Notes: generated by a model not told the origin, from the sequence alone. A DNA stretch of 10,000 nucleotides from Thiobacillus sp. (GCA_020216925.1 JAIWOL010000087.1:1-10000); one strand, 5' to 3'; shown: positions 1 to 6,942, counted from the stretch's first letter. A program made the numbers and translations.

Positions 1-2
1 TG

Positions 3-79
3 TGGCGCGCCCGAAGAGATTCGAACTCCTGACCCCTTGGTTCGTAGCCAAGTACTCTATCCAGCTGAGCTACGGGCGC
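3..79 (-). tRNA. tRNA-Arg, anticodon ACG
   Basis: Read on the minus strand this is a complete 77-nt cloverleaf with the 3' CCA encoded in the DNA (bases 3-5). The acceptor stem GCGCCCG pairs with CGGGCGC. The anticodon stem CTTGG/CCAAG holds the loop CTACGAA, giving anticodon ACG, and the T arm carries the canonical TTCGAAT. In bacteria the A of ACG is normally deaminated to inosine by TadA, so this tRNA should read CGU, CGC and CGA. It lies 58 bases downstream of tRNA-Ser on the same strand and appears to have its own promoter. What follows its 3' end is outside the window. Confidence 0.97.
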
Positions 80-93
80 GTTGAAGGATGCGC

Positions 94-122
94 ATTATAC
101 GCAGATTTTGCGTATCTGCCAT
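94..122 (-). promoter_or_regulatory. Putative sigma-70 promoter of tRNA-Arg
   Basis: On the minus strand a perfect -10 box TATAAT (bases 99-94) is preceded, after exactly 17 bases, by ATGGCA (122-117), which matches four of six bases of TTGACA. The tRNA 5' end at 79 is 14 bases past the -10 box, so the predicted leader is short, as is usual for a tRNA. The box overlaps one arm of a 7-bp inverted repeat (97-103 and 109-115). This suggests tRNA-Arg can be transcribed independently of the upstream tRNA-Ser. The call rests on motif match and spacing only. Confidence 0.55.
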
Positions 123-137
123 CTGCTTGTCATGATT

Positions 138-231
138 TGGCGGAGACGGAGGGATTCGAACCCTCGATACAGGTTTAAGCCCGTATGCTCCCTTAGCAGG
201 GGAGTACCTTCAACCACTCGGCCACGTCTCC
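138..231 (-). tRNA. tRNA-Ser, anticodon GCT
   Basis: On the minus strand this is a 94-nt class II tRNA with encoded CCA (bases 138-140). The acceptor stem GGAGACG pairs with CGTCTCC. The anticodon stem CTCCC/GGGAG closes the loop CTGCTAA, giving anticodon GCT, which reads AGU and AGC serine codons. The long variable arm typical of serine tRNAs lies between the anticodon stem and the T arm (GAGGGTTCGAATCCCTC). It sits 62 bases after the DUF454 gene and 58 bases before tRNA-Arg. The pairing tRNA-Ser(GCT)/tRNA-Arg(ACG) next to lysC is a recurring proteobacterial arrangement. Confidence 0.97.
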
Positions 232-243
232 GAACCGCCGCGC

Positions 244-249
244 ATTGTA
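244..249 (-). promoter_or_regulatory. Putative -10 box of tRNA-Ser
   Basis: TACAAT on the minus strand matches five of six bases of the -10 consensus and lies 12 bases before the tRNA-Ser 5' end. The bases just after it (GCGCGGCGG) are a GC-rich discriminator, a feature typical of stable-RNA promoters under stringent control. I found no convincing -35 box at 16-18 bases upstream, so the tRNA may also depend on read-through from the DUF454 gene. Confidence 0.4.
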
Positions 250-293
250 GCGGAAGCCGGACAGCGGCGCTACCGTTGCATCCAGCGTCGGCA

Positions 294-659
294 TCAGGCG
301 CGGGGCCTGGATGGGTGGCTGAGAATGAACCAGGCCCCATAGACCATGACAGCGGCCGTGATCGCGATGGTCCAGGGTGCCATCTGGGCGTAGAGGAGCA
401 TGTAGACCATGCTCAGGACCATGCTGGTCAGTGAAAAAACCTTGGCGCGCAGCGGGATGACGCGGTGCAGCTTCCAGTTCTGCAACGGCGGGCCGAAAAT
501 GCGGTGCGTGTAAAGCCAGTCGTGGAAGCGCTGTGAGGAACGCGAAAAGGCCCACAGCGCGAGCAGCATGAACGGCACGGTCGGCAATCCGGGCAGGACA
601 GTGCCGAGCGCGCCCAGCGCGAAAAAAAGCCAGGCCAGGGCAAAGTAGAGCGACTTCAT
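294..659 (-). CDS. DUF454 (YbaN-like) inner-membrane protein
   Basis: This 121-residue protein belongs to the DUF454/YbaN family, small inner-membrane proteins whose biochemical role is not established. An N-terminal hydrophobic segment (about residues 4-38) contains the family signature LPGLPTVPF (22-30). It is followed by a conserved polar stretch with RFHDWL (44-49) and HRIFGPPLQNW (52-62). Two further hydrophobic segments lie at about 75-92 and 94-113. Length matches the family. The ATG start lies 30 bases after the lysC stop, with only a weak GAG-type ribosome site upstream, so it is probably co-transcribed with lysC. It occupies the position between lysC and tRNA-Ser where csrA lies in many gammaproteobacteria. 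Family assignment is confident; function is unknown. Confidence 0.9.
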   Translation of the reverse strand: MKSLYFALAWLFFALGALGTVLPGLPTVPFMLLALWAFSRSSQRFHDWLYTHRIFGPPLQNWKLHRVIPLRAKVFSLTSMVLSMVYMLLYAQMAPWTIAITAAVMVYGAWFILSHPSRPRA

Positions 660-689
660 GTCAGCTCGGCATGCCTGGCTTTGGAAGGA

Positions 690-1919
690 TCAGTTGCCGG
701 CCTTGTCGAGCTCGAAGGCGGAATGCAGCGCGCGCACCGCGAGTTCCATGTATTTGTCCTCGACGACGACCGAGATCTTGATTTCGGAGGTGGAAATCAT
801 TTGCAGGTTGATGTTTTCCCTGGACAGCGTCTCGAACATCTTGCGGGCCACGCCGACGTGCGAGCGCATGCCCACGCCGACGATGGAGACCTTGGCGATC
901 TTGTCGTCGCCGGTGACTTCGCGTGCGCCGATGGCCGAAGCGGTGGTTTTGACAAGGTCGAGTGCCTTGGCGAAATCATTGCGATGAACGGTGAAGGTGA
1001 AGTCGGTGGTGTTTTCGTGACCTACGTTCTGCACGATCATGTCGACGTCGATATTGGCGTCGGCGACCGGGCCGAGAATCTTGTAGGCGATGCCGGGGTG
1101 GTCGGGTACGCCGACGACGGTGATCTTGGCTTCGTCGCGGTTGAAGGCGATGCCGGAGATGACGGGTTGTTCCATTTGATCGTTTTCCTCGAACGTGATG
1201 AGGGTGCCGTCGCCTTCGTCCTGAAAGCTGGACAGCACGCGCAGTTTGACCTGGTATTTGCCGGCGAACTCGACCGAGCGGATTTGCAGTACCTTGGAGC
1301 CGAGGCTTGCCATTTCGAGCATTTCCTCGAAGGTGATCGTCTTGAGGCGTTTGGCTTCCGGCACGACCCGGGGGTCGGTGGTGTAGACGCCGTCGACGTC
1401 GGTGTAGATCTGGCATTCGTCGGCCTTGAGTGCCGCCGCCAGCGCCACTCCGGTCGTGTCCGATCCGCCCCGGCCGAGTGTGGTGATATTGCCGTCGGCG
1501 TCCACGCCCTGGAAGCCGGCGACCACGACCACATGACCGGAATCCAGATCGCGCCGCATATTGGTCTCGTCGATGTTGAGGATGCGGGCCTTGGTGAACG
1601 CATTGTCGGTGAGAATTCTCACTTGACTGCCGGTGTAGCTTTTTGCCTTGAGGCCCAGATCCTTCAGGGCCATGGCCAGCAGCGCGATGGTGACCTGCTC
1701 GCCGGTGGAGACCAGCATGTCGAGCTCGCGCGGGTCGGGCGTGGCCTGGATTTCCCTGGCCAGACCGATCAGGCGGTTGGTTTCGCCGGACATGGCAGAC
1801 AGCACGACGACGACCTGGTGTCCAAGCATCTTGAACTTGGCGACGCGTTCTGCAACGGCGCGAATGCGTTCGACGTTGGCGACCGATGTGCCGCCGTATT
1901 TTTGTACGATGAGTGCCAT
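690..1919 (-). CDS. lysC: Aspartate kinase
   Basis: This enzyme phosphorylates aspartate to 4-phospho-aspartate, the first step towards lysine (via diaminopimelate), threonine, methionine and isoleucine, in the cytoplasm. The 409-residue protein starts with the hallmark KYGGTSV (residues 7-13) and carries GRGGSDTT (149-156) of the amino-acid kinase fold. Two C-terminal ACT domains follow (about 263-335 and 345-405), the usual sites of feedback inhibition by lysine and/or threonine. It is a stand-alone monofunctional kinase without a homoserine dehydrogenase domain. The start is fixed by the conserved MALIVQKYGG N-terminus, although no clear Shine-Dalgarno sequence precedes it. It begins 38 bases after the rlmD stop. 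A possible internal start at codon 249 could yield a separate regulatory subunit, as in the alpha2beta2 enzymes of Corynebacterium and Bacillus. Confidence 0.97.
   Translation of the reverse strand: MALIVQKYGGTSVANVERIRAVAERVAKFKMLGHQVVVVLSAMSGETNRLIGLAREIQATPDPRELDMLVSTGEQVTIALLAMALKDLGLKAKSYTGSQVRILTDNAFTKARILNIDETNMRRDLDSGHVVVVAGFQGVDADGNITTLGRGGSDTTGVALAAALKADECQIYTDVDGVYTTDPRVVPEAKRLKTITFEEMLEMASLGSKVLQIRSVEFAGKYQVKLRVLSSFQDEGDGTLITFEENDQMEQPVISGIAFNRDEAKITVVGVPDHPGIAYKILGPVADANIDVDMIVQNVGHENTTDFTFTVHRNDFAKALDLVKTTASAIGAREVTGDDKIAKVSIVGVGMRSHVGVARKMFETLSRENINLQMISTSEIKISVVVEDKYMELAVRALHSAFELDKAGN
1173..1190 (-). promoter_or_regulatory. Candidate internal translation start in lysC (beta subunit)
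   Basis: On the minus strand GAGGA (1190-1186) lies 10 bases before an in-frame ATG (1175-1173), which is codon 249 of lysC. Translation from here would give a 161-residue protein starting MEQPVISG and consisting of the two ACT domains. Corynebacterium aspartate kinase makes its beta subunit from an in-frame start at about codon 250 of the same gene, so position and product agree. The GAGGA could be chance in coding sequence. Confidence 0.4.
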
Positions 1920-1957
1920 GGTTGTGATGGGGAAGTTAAGCGGATGATTTTAATGGA

Positions 1958-3256
1958 TCAGCGCTCGAAAAGCGCGATCGATTCGACGTGTGCCGTGTGC
2001 GGGAACATGTTGGCCACGCCGGCTGCGCTGAGGCTGTAGCCCTTGACGTGTACCAGCACCTCGGCGTCGCGCGCGAGCGTGGCCGGATCGCACGAGACGT
2101 AGACGATGCGCTGCGGCCCTCCGGCGTCGGGCAGGGCTTTCACGAGCTCGATGGCGCCCGAGCGCGGTGGATCGATCAGCAGTTTGTCAAGGCGCCCGAG
2201 CGCAGAAAATTTTTGCGGGGTGATCTCGAACAGGTTGTCGACCTCGAAGCGGGCGTGGTCCAGCCCGTTGCGCAAGGCATTTTCCCGCGCCCGGGCGACC
2301 AGTTCCTTGCTGCCCTCTATGCCGATCACGCTGGCGCCGCTGCGGGCGATCGGCAGGGTGAAATTGCCCAAGCCGCAGAACAGGTCGGCTATCCGCTCGC
2401 CGGGCCGGGGGGCAAGCAGGCGCATGGCGCGACGGATCAGGGCGCGGTTGATGCCGATGTTGACCTGGGTGAATTCCGTCGGTTTGAACGGCATGACGAG
2501 ACCGAATTCCGGCAGGCTGTAGCCGAGTTCCGGCGCAACCAGCGGCCAGAATGGGCGTGCCGTTTCCGGTCCCTTGTGCTGTTCCCATATCTGGATGCCG
2601 TGCCGCTCGGCAAAGGCCTGCACGATGGGAACATCGGCCTCGGTCCAGGGTTCGAGCAAGCGAAACACCAGCACCGTGATTTGCTCGCCCGCGGCAATTT
2701 CAATCTGCGGGATACGATCCGCATTAGACAGATGTCCGATCAGTTCGCGCAGGGGTTGAATCAGGGCCGACACATCGGCGGTGAGCACCTCGCAGCTCGC
2801 CATGTCGGCAATGAAATTCGAACGTTTTTCGCGAAACCCTACCAGGCCGCCGCCTTTCTTGGGCACCCAGCGCACCGACAAGCGGGCGCGGGTGCGATAG
2901 TGCCAGCTCGGGCCATGCAGCGCGGGCAGGATGAGCGCCGGCCTGACCTTGCCGATGCGGGCAAGGTTGTCTTCCAGCACACGCTGCTTGGCGGCGACCT
3001 GCGCCGACGCCTCAAGATGTTGCATCGAGCAGCCGCCGCAGCGGCCGAAATAGCGACATTTGGGTTCGGTGCGCTGCGCGCTCGCCTTGAGGATGGTGAC
3101 GGCGCTGGCGGAGTTGTATTTGGCGTGCTTGCGATAAATGGCGATTTCTGCGCGTTCCCCTGCCAGTGCGCCGTCGACGAAGGTGACCTTGCCGTCGATG
3201 CGTGCGACGCCATGTCCCTCGTGGTCGAGGGAGAGAATATCGACCACCGGGTTCAT
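1958..3256 (-). CDS. rlmD: 23S rRNA (uracil-5-)-methyltransferase RlmD (RumA)
   Basis: This SAM-dependent enzyme makes the 5-methyluridine at 23S rRNA position 1939 (E. coli numbering). The 432-residue protein has an N-terminal TRAM RNA-binding domain (about residues 1-57). The iron-sulfur cysteines follow as C67-x5-C73-x2-C76, with a fourth at C155, the same spacing pattern as in E. coli RumA. A C-terminal methyltransferase domain has the SAM motif DLFCGLGNF (291-299), IDPPRSG (361-367), the catalytic nucleophile C389 in YVSCDP and the probable general base E425 in HVES. The ATG overlaps the TGA of the upstream exonuclease gene (ATGA), indicating translational coupling; lysC follows 38 bases later. 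The related RlmC and TrmA are less likely because of the TRAM domain, length and cysteine arrangement. Confidence 0.93.
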   Translation of the reverse strand: MNPVVDILSLDHEGHGVARIDGKVTFVDGALAGERAEIAIYRKHAKYNSASAVTILKASAQRTEPKCRYFGRCGGCSMQHLEASAQVAAKQRVLEDNLARIGKVRPALILPALHGPSWHYRTRARLSVRWVPKKGGGLVGFREKRSNFIADMASCEVLTADVSALIQPLRELIGHLSNADRIPQIEIAAGEQITVLVFRLLEPWTEADVPIVQAFAERHGIQIWEQHKGPETARPFWPLVAPELGYSLPEFGLVMPFKPTEFTQVNIGINRALIRRAMRLLAPRPGERIADLFCGLGNFTLPIARSGASVIGIEGSKELVARARENALRNGLDHARFEVDNLFEITPQKFSALGRLDKLLIDPPRSGAIELVKALPDAGGPQRIVYVSCDPATLARDAEVLVHVKGYSLSAAGVANMFPHTAHVESIALFER

Positions 3257-4029
3257 GCCCAGGCCGCCAGAAATTCCTGCCAGTGCGTGGCGGCATGGCC
3301 AGCCACGGTGTTGCGCGCGAGTTCGATTTCGGCGGCGTAGGCGGCGTCTGTGAGCGTGCCGCGCATTTTCTGGAAGCGCAGGTAGACCAGCCAGGTGTTC
3401 ATCACGTCGGTTTCGCAGTAATTGCGGATGGCGTCGATTTCACCGGCCTGCCAGGCCTCCAGCACTTTCGAGCCGTTCATGCCCAGCTTGCCGGGAAAGC
3501 CGCACAGTCTGGCCATGTCGTCGAGCGGCGCGTTGGCGCGCGGCTGGTACATCGCCAGCACGTCCATCAGGTCGAGATGGCGGGTGTGGTAGCGGCCCAG
3601 ATAGCTGTTCCACTTGAAGTCCTTGTCGTCGTCGCCCCAGTCCCAGTAGCGCGGCGCGGCAACGCCGTGAATGAGGCCGCGGTAGTGCAGCACCGGCAGG
3701 TCGAAGCCGCCCCCATTCCACGAGACGAGTTGTGGCGTGTAGCGTTCGATACCATCGTAAAAGCGCTGGATCAGTTCGGCCTCGCCGCTGTCCGGTTCGC
3801 CCAGCGACCAGACCTTGAGCTGGTCACCGCTCCTCAGCGTGCAGGAAATGGCGACCACGCGATGCAGATGATGCGGCATGAAGTCGCTACCGGTCTTTTG
3901 CCGGCGCGCAAGCAGGGCCATTTCTGCCAGTTCCGCCTGCGGCAGCGCAGCTGGATCTATGCCGTTGACGGCGGCAAAGCCCGGCAGGTCGGGAATCGTC
4001 TCGATATCGAAAACCAGGGTGGGGTACAT
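3253..4029 (-). CDS. PolB-like 3'-5' exonuclease (DEDDy type)
   Basis: This is a predicted 3'-5' exonuclease of the stand-alone family related to the proofreading domain of family B DNA polymerases (Pfam DNA_pol_B_exo2). The 258-residue product shows the three Exo motifs: FDIETIPD (D8 and E10), [12 protein letters not shown] (D110) and YCETD (Y204, D208). Together these supply the four acidic metal ligands plus the tyrosine of the DEDDy subclass, so it should be catalytically intact. The substrate is unproven; a role in DNA repair or nucleic-acid turnover is inferred. I chose the ATG at 4029 because [10 protein letters not shown] matches the usual compact N-terminus. An in-frame ATG at 4053 would add eight residues, and neither start has a good ribosome site. 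The stop overlaps the rlmD start by 4 bases; the HDOD gene ends 51 bases upstream. Confidence 0.87.
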   Translation of the reverse strand: MYPTLVFDIETIPDLPGFAAVNGIDPAALPQAELAEMALLARRQKTGSDFMPHHLHRVVAISCTLRSGDQLKVWSLGEPDSGEAELIQRFYDGIERYTPQLVSWNGGGFDLPVLHYRGLIHGVAAPRYWDWGDDDKDFKWNSYLGRYHTRHLDLMDVLAMYQPRANAPLDDMARLCGFPGKLGMNGSKVLEAWQAGEIDAIRNYCETDVMNTWLVYLRFQKMRGTLTDAAYAAEIELARNTVAGHAATHWQEFLAAWA

Positions 4030-4030
4030 G

Positions 4031-4080
4031 GACGGCCGTGAAAAAACCGTCATTTTACGCTGTCGCGCCGGCGGGGCGCG
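4031..4080 (-). repeat. Two adjacent inverted repeats between HDOD and exonuclease genes
   Basis: Immediately after the HDOD stop, CGCGCC (4064-4069) and GGCGCG (4075-4080) form a perfect 6-bp stem with a 5-base loop. Further along, GACGG (4031-4035) and CCGTC (4047-4051) form a 5-bp stem around an A/T-rich loop. On the minus strand the T6 run falls inside the second loop, 17 bases past the first stem, so this is not a canonical intrinsic terminator. It may attenuate transcription between the two genes or hide the exonuclease start region. Functional meaning is uncertain. Confidence 0.35.
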
Positions 4081-5370
4081 TCAGAGCAGGGCTGTGTCGA
4101 GTGCGGATGCGGCGATCAGGGCGTCCAGGTAGGAAACGGAAATCTGGTGCAGCGGAATACCGAGTTTGCCGGAATAAGCAGCAAGGGTATCCGCATCATT
4201 GGTTTCGCAGGCATGGACGAGCTGTAGCAGATCAGTTGCCGGAGAAGGCTTGCCGGTCAATGCCCGGGCGGCTGCGTCAGACACCCCCAGTGTTCGGGCA
4301 AGCGACTCGGGCGGCAGCGCCAGGATATGGGCTGCAATCGAAAGCAGGCCGATTACAAACGCGCTGGCTGCATTTTCGGTGGGGGCGCACAGGCGTGTGA
4401 TCTTGCCCATGAACAATGCCCGCGTCAGTGCGGTGACCACATGGTGCCGCGTAGTCCCGGCGGGATGCGCGCCTGACAGGGCCAGCAGGGCGGCGACCCG
4501 GCTGGCGCGTTGCGATCCCAGCATGACGAGGGCGTGTGCAGCGGATTCGGCGGGGCGGCTCAGGCCACCGGCCGGAGAATTGGCAATGGCAAGCAGGCGC
4601 GGCGCCATGCCGGGGTTGAGCCGGAAAAATGAAATCAGCATATCGACCGACTGCCCCAGGGCAATGCGCAGCAGGTCGAGTTGCATGGCCTTTTCCTGCG
4701 AGTTGCCGGTCTGCGCGGGCTCGACAGGCATGGCGGCTGGCTTGAACCAGGTATGGGCCGGCCAGTTCGTCTGGGCGCCGGTGGCTATTCCTTCGACGAC
4801 GAGCTGGACAGGGCCGCCGGGTGGCGCGCAGTCGGCCCGGCAGGCCAGATAGCGCCATGCGCCCACGCTGTCGCGCAGCAGCGGATGGGTTGCGTCCAGC
4901 GACGGACAAAAGGTCAAACCTGCATCCTGCAGGGCCAGCGCGCGGGCAAGCTCATGCTCGTTGCTGAGGTTCACGCGCCAGACGACGCGCGGATGGTTGA
5001 GTTCGGACAGGATATCGCTGAAGAGAATGTCCGTCCCAATCTCGACGAAGAGCGGCAATGGCCCTGTTACGCCCCCCCGCACCAGTGAATACAGGCCGGT
5101 CAGCAGCATGTCCTCGTCCATCTGTTTCAGTTCGGGCGGCGCGTCGGGTGCGGCGATCTGGCCGCGCAAAACCAGCTGATGGGCGACCAGGTTGGCATTG
5201 CGGTCGAACAGGGGATCAAAGGAAAGAAAGCGCGCGCGCAGGTCTTCTTCGCGCGTAGGGGTGTTGCTGTCCACGCCCAGCATTTGGGTCACCACAACTG
5301 GCTGTTGCGTTGCGCCGGTATTGATGCCCCCGCCGACTATGCGCGGCGGATGAGAGTCGTCCGAGATCAT
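4081..5370 (-). CDS. Degenerate EAL / HDOD signalling protein (YuxH-like)
   Basis: The 429-residue protein has the architecture of YuxH-type regulators, an EAL-like N-terminal half followed by an HDOD domain. RFLSFDPLFDRNANLVAHQLVLRG (about residues 47-70) corresponds to the start of an EAL domain, but the EAL catalytic glutamate is absent (HQLVL in its place). FVEIGTDILFSDIL (108-121) and AGLTFCPSLD (150-159) match later EAL strands without the metal ligands. Residues about 225-385 form the HDOD domain, including MAPRLLAIANSPAGG (255-269) and AFVIGLLSIAAHILALP (337-353). No cyclic-di-GMP phosphodiesterase activity is expected; related proteins act in motility, biofilm or stress signalling through protein interactions. 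The first 44 residues look disordered. The ATG lacks a clear ribosome site, so the start is less sure; M30 is an alternative. It is divergent from the DUF4139 gene. Confidence 0.85.
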   Translation of the reverse strand: MISDDSHPPRIVGGGINTGATQQPVVVTQMLGVDSNTPTREEDLRARFLSFDPLFDRNANLVAHQLVLRGQIAAPDAPPELKQMDEDMLLTGLYSLVRGGVTGPLPLFVEIGTDILFSDILSELNHPRVVWRVNLSNEHELARALALQDAGLTFCPSLDATHPLLRDSVGAWRYLACRADCAPPGGPVQLVVEGIATGAQTNWPAHTWFKPAAMPVEPAQTGNSQEKAMQLDLLRIALGQSVDMLISFFRLNPGMAPRLLAIANSPAGGLSRPAESAAHALVMLGSQRASRVAALLALSGAHPAGTTRHHVVTALTRALFMGKITRLCAPTENAASAFVIGLLSIAAHILALPPESLARTLGVSDAAARALTGKPSPATDLLQLVHACETNDADTLAAYSGKLGIPLHQISVSYLDALIAASALDTALL

Positions 5371-5374
5371 GGCG

Positions 5375-5451
5375 TGACCGAAAAATGCCGGCTCGAAAAT
5401 TTTTGTAAGCTCATTCTAGTCCTGTGAACCGACTGTAGTGCATTTCGGTCA
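5375..5451. promoter_or_regulatory. Divergent intergenic region with imperfect inverted repeat
   Basis: The region between the divergent HDOD and DUF4139 genes contains TGACCGAAAAATGC (5375-5388) and, 51 bases on, GCATTTCGGTCA (5440-5451). The second is the reverse complement of the first apart from two extra A residues in the left arm. Arms of 12-14 bases bracketing a divergent promoter region suggest a paired operator, but no regulator is identified. A -10-like TAGAAT for the HDOD gene is readable on the minus strand at 5418-5413, without a good -35. I found no convincing plus-strand promoter. Confidence 0.4.
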
Positions 5452-5490
5452 TGATGGCGGCACATGTCCATTCCCATGACTGATTCAATC

Positions 5491-5502
5491 GAGGAGCAGC
5501 CC
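5491..5502 (+). promoter_or_regulatory. Ribosome binding site setting the DUF4139 start
   Basis: GAGGAG (5491-5496) followed by the 6-base spacer CAGCCC leads to the ATG at 5503. The upstream in-frame ATG at 5464 has no comparable site and would add 13 polar residues before the signal peptide. The start at 5503 is therefore preferred. Confidence 0.8.
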
Positions 5503-6942
5503 ATGCACCGTAGCGTACTCAACACCCTCATTGCCGGCACGTTTGCGGTTTCTCCGCTGGCTGGCGCTGCGCCGCGCGACGAAACCGTGACGACCGTGGC
5601 TGGCCAGCAGTCGGTTGCCGTGACCATCTACAACGACAATCTGGCGCTGGTGAAGGATGCTCGCCAGGTGAAGCTTGGCCGCGAGCTCAACCGGCTGGCC
5701 TGGCGCGAGGTGTCGGCGCAGATGCGCCCGGAAACCGCGCTACTGCGCAATGTCTCTAACCCGGGCGGGTTCCGCCTGCTGGAACAGAATTTTGATTTTG
5801 ACCTGCTGACGCCGGGCAAACTGCTCGACAAGTATGTCGGGCGCGAGGTGGGGGTGATCCGGACCAATCCCGCCACCGGCGCAGAAACCCGCGAAAGCGC
5901 AACCGTGCTCTCGACCAACGGCGGTGTTGTCCTGAAATTTGCCGACCGCATCGAGACGGGCGTGCCCGGCCGGATTGCTTTTCCGGGCGTGCCCGACACC
6001 CTGCGCGACAAGCCCACGCTGGTCATCTCGCTGGTAAACGCGATGGCGGGTGCGCAGAACCTTGAACTTTCCTATCTCACTGGCGGCCTGTCCTGGCGGG
6101 CCGACTATGTGGCCGAACTCAACGCCGACGACAGCGCGCTCGACCTGAACGGCTGGGTGACGCTCACCAACCAGAGCGGCGCCGCCTATCCCAATGCCAG
6201 GCTGCAGCTGGTGGCGGGCGACCTCAACCGCGTGCGCGAAGCGCAGCCAGCGCCGCGCGCCATGATGGCGATGGCAGCCAAGGTTGCCGATGCGGCCGAA
6301 ATGCAGCAGGAATCCCTGTTCGAATACCACCTCTATACCCTGCAACGCCCCACCACGCTGGCGGAAAACCAAACCAAGCAGGTGGCGTTGATGTCGGCCA
6401 CGCGGGTGCCGGTCAACAAGGAATTTCTGCTGACCGGGGCCGACTATTACTACTCCGGCCAAGTGGGCGAAATTGGACAGAAAATGAAAGTCGGGGTGTA
6501 TGTCGATTTCAGGAACAAGGGCGAAGGCCTGGGCATGCCCCTGCCCAAGGGCGTGATCCGCGTCTACAAGAAGGACAGCCAGGGCAACGCGCAATTCGTT
6601 GGGGAAGACCGCATCGACCATACTCCCAAGAACGAAACGCTGCGGCTCAAGCTGGGCGACGCTTTCGACGTGACGGCAGACAAGAGGCAGACCGCCTTCC
6701 AGAAGCTGGCCGGCAGCGGACGATACAACTATGTATTCGAATCCGCTTACGAGATCGTGCTGAAAAATGCCAAATCAGAGCCGGTAACGGTGACGGTACG
6801 CGAGCCGATGCCAGGCGACTGGGCCATGCTCGCGGAATCGCAAGCGCACGCCAAGGCGGCATCGGGCACGGCTGAATGGAAGGTGAAGGTGCCTGCCGAG
6901 GGACAGACCACGCTGACCTACCGTGTGCGCGTCAGGTACTGA
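5503..6942 (+). CDS. Exported DUF4139 domain protein
   Basis: This 479-residue protein has a probable Sec signal peptide (MHRSVLNTLIAGTFAVSPLAGAA, cleavage near residue 23), so it is predicted to be periplasmic or envelope-associated. The mature part is a DUF4139 protein, recognisable from ELSYLTGGLSWRADYVAELN (188-207) and DLNGWVTLTNQSGAAYPNARLQLVAGDLNRV (214-244), with repeated beta-strand segments through to the C-terminus. A Met/Ala-rich stretch (253-270) probably forms a linker. The function of DUF4139 proteins is not established. It is the only plus-strand gene here, divergent from the HDOD gene, and its stop overlaps the pgi stop region by 11 bases. There is no obvious intrinsic terminator after it. 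Confidence 0.88.
   Translation: MHRSVLNTLIAGTFAVSPLAGAAPRDETVTTVAGQQSVAVTIYNDNLALVKDARQVKLGRELNRLAWREVSAQMRPETALLRNVSNPGGFRLLEQNFDFDLLTPGKLLDKYVGREVGVIRTNPATGAETRESATVLSTNGGVVLKFADRIETGVPGRIAFPGVPDTLRDKPTLVISLVNAMAGAQNLELSYLTGGLSWRADYVAELNADDSALDLNGWVTLTNQSGAAYPNARLQLVAGDLNRVREAQPAPRAMMAMAAKVADAAEMQQESLFEYHLYTLQRPTTLAENQTKQVALMSATRVPVNKEFLLTGADYYYSGQVGEIGQKMKVGVYVDFRNKGEGLGMPLPKGVIRVYKKDSQGNAQFVGEDRIDHTPKNETLRLKLGDAFDVTADKRQTAFQKLAGSGRYNYVFESAYEIVLKNAKSEPVTVTVREPMPGDWAMLAESQAHAKAASGTAEWKVKVPAEGQTTLTYRVRVRY

Noticed and set aside
3..231. tRNA pair as an integration site for a mobile element
   Set aside because: Both tRNAs are complete, and no integrase gene or duplicated tRNA 3' end is visible; the flanking genes are housekeeping.
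1961..1975. Inverted repeat GCGCT-CGAAA-AGCGC at the rlmD 3' end
   Set aside because: The stem is only 5 bp, lies within the last codons of rlmD and has no T run after it on the minus strand, so it is not called a terminator.
681..2039. Long plus-strand open frame of 452 codons
   Set aside because: It is antisense to lysC, which has clear family motifs. The translation is rich in D, G, V and H without a recognisable domain, as expected from a GC-rich antisense shadow.
1988..3340. Long plus-strand open frame of 450 codons
   Set aside because: It is antisense to rlmD, whose iron-sulfur, SAM and catalytic motifs are intact. No domain or ribosome site supports the plus-strand frame.
5464..5502. 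Upstream ATG at 5464 as the DUF4139 start
   Set aside because: It has no ribosome site, while GAGGAG sits 6 bases before the ATG at 5503, directly ahead of a good signal peptide.
5740..6621. Minus-strand open frame of 293 codons
   Set aside because: It lies wholly within the DUF4139 gene on the opposite strand and has no family resemblance.
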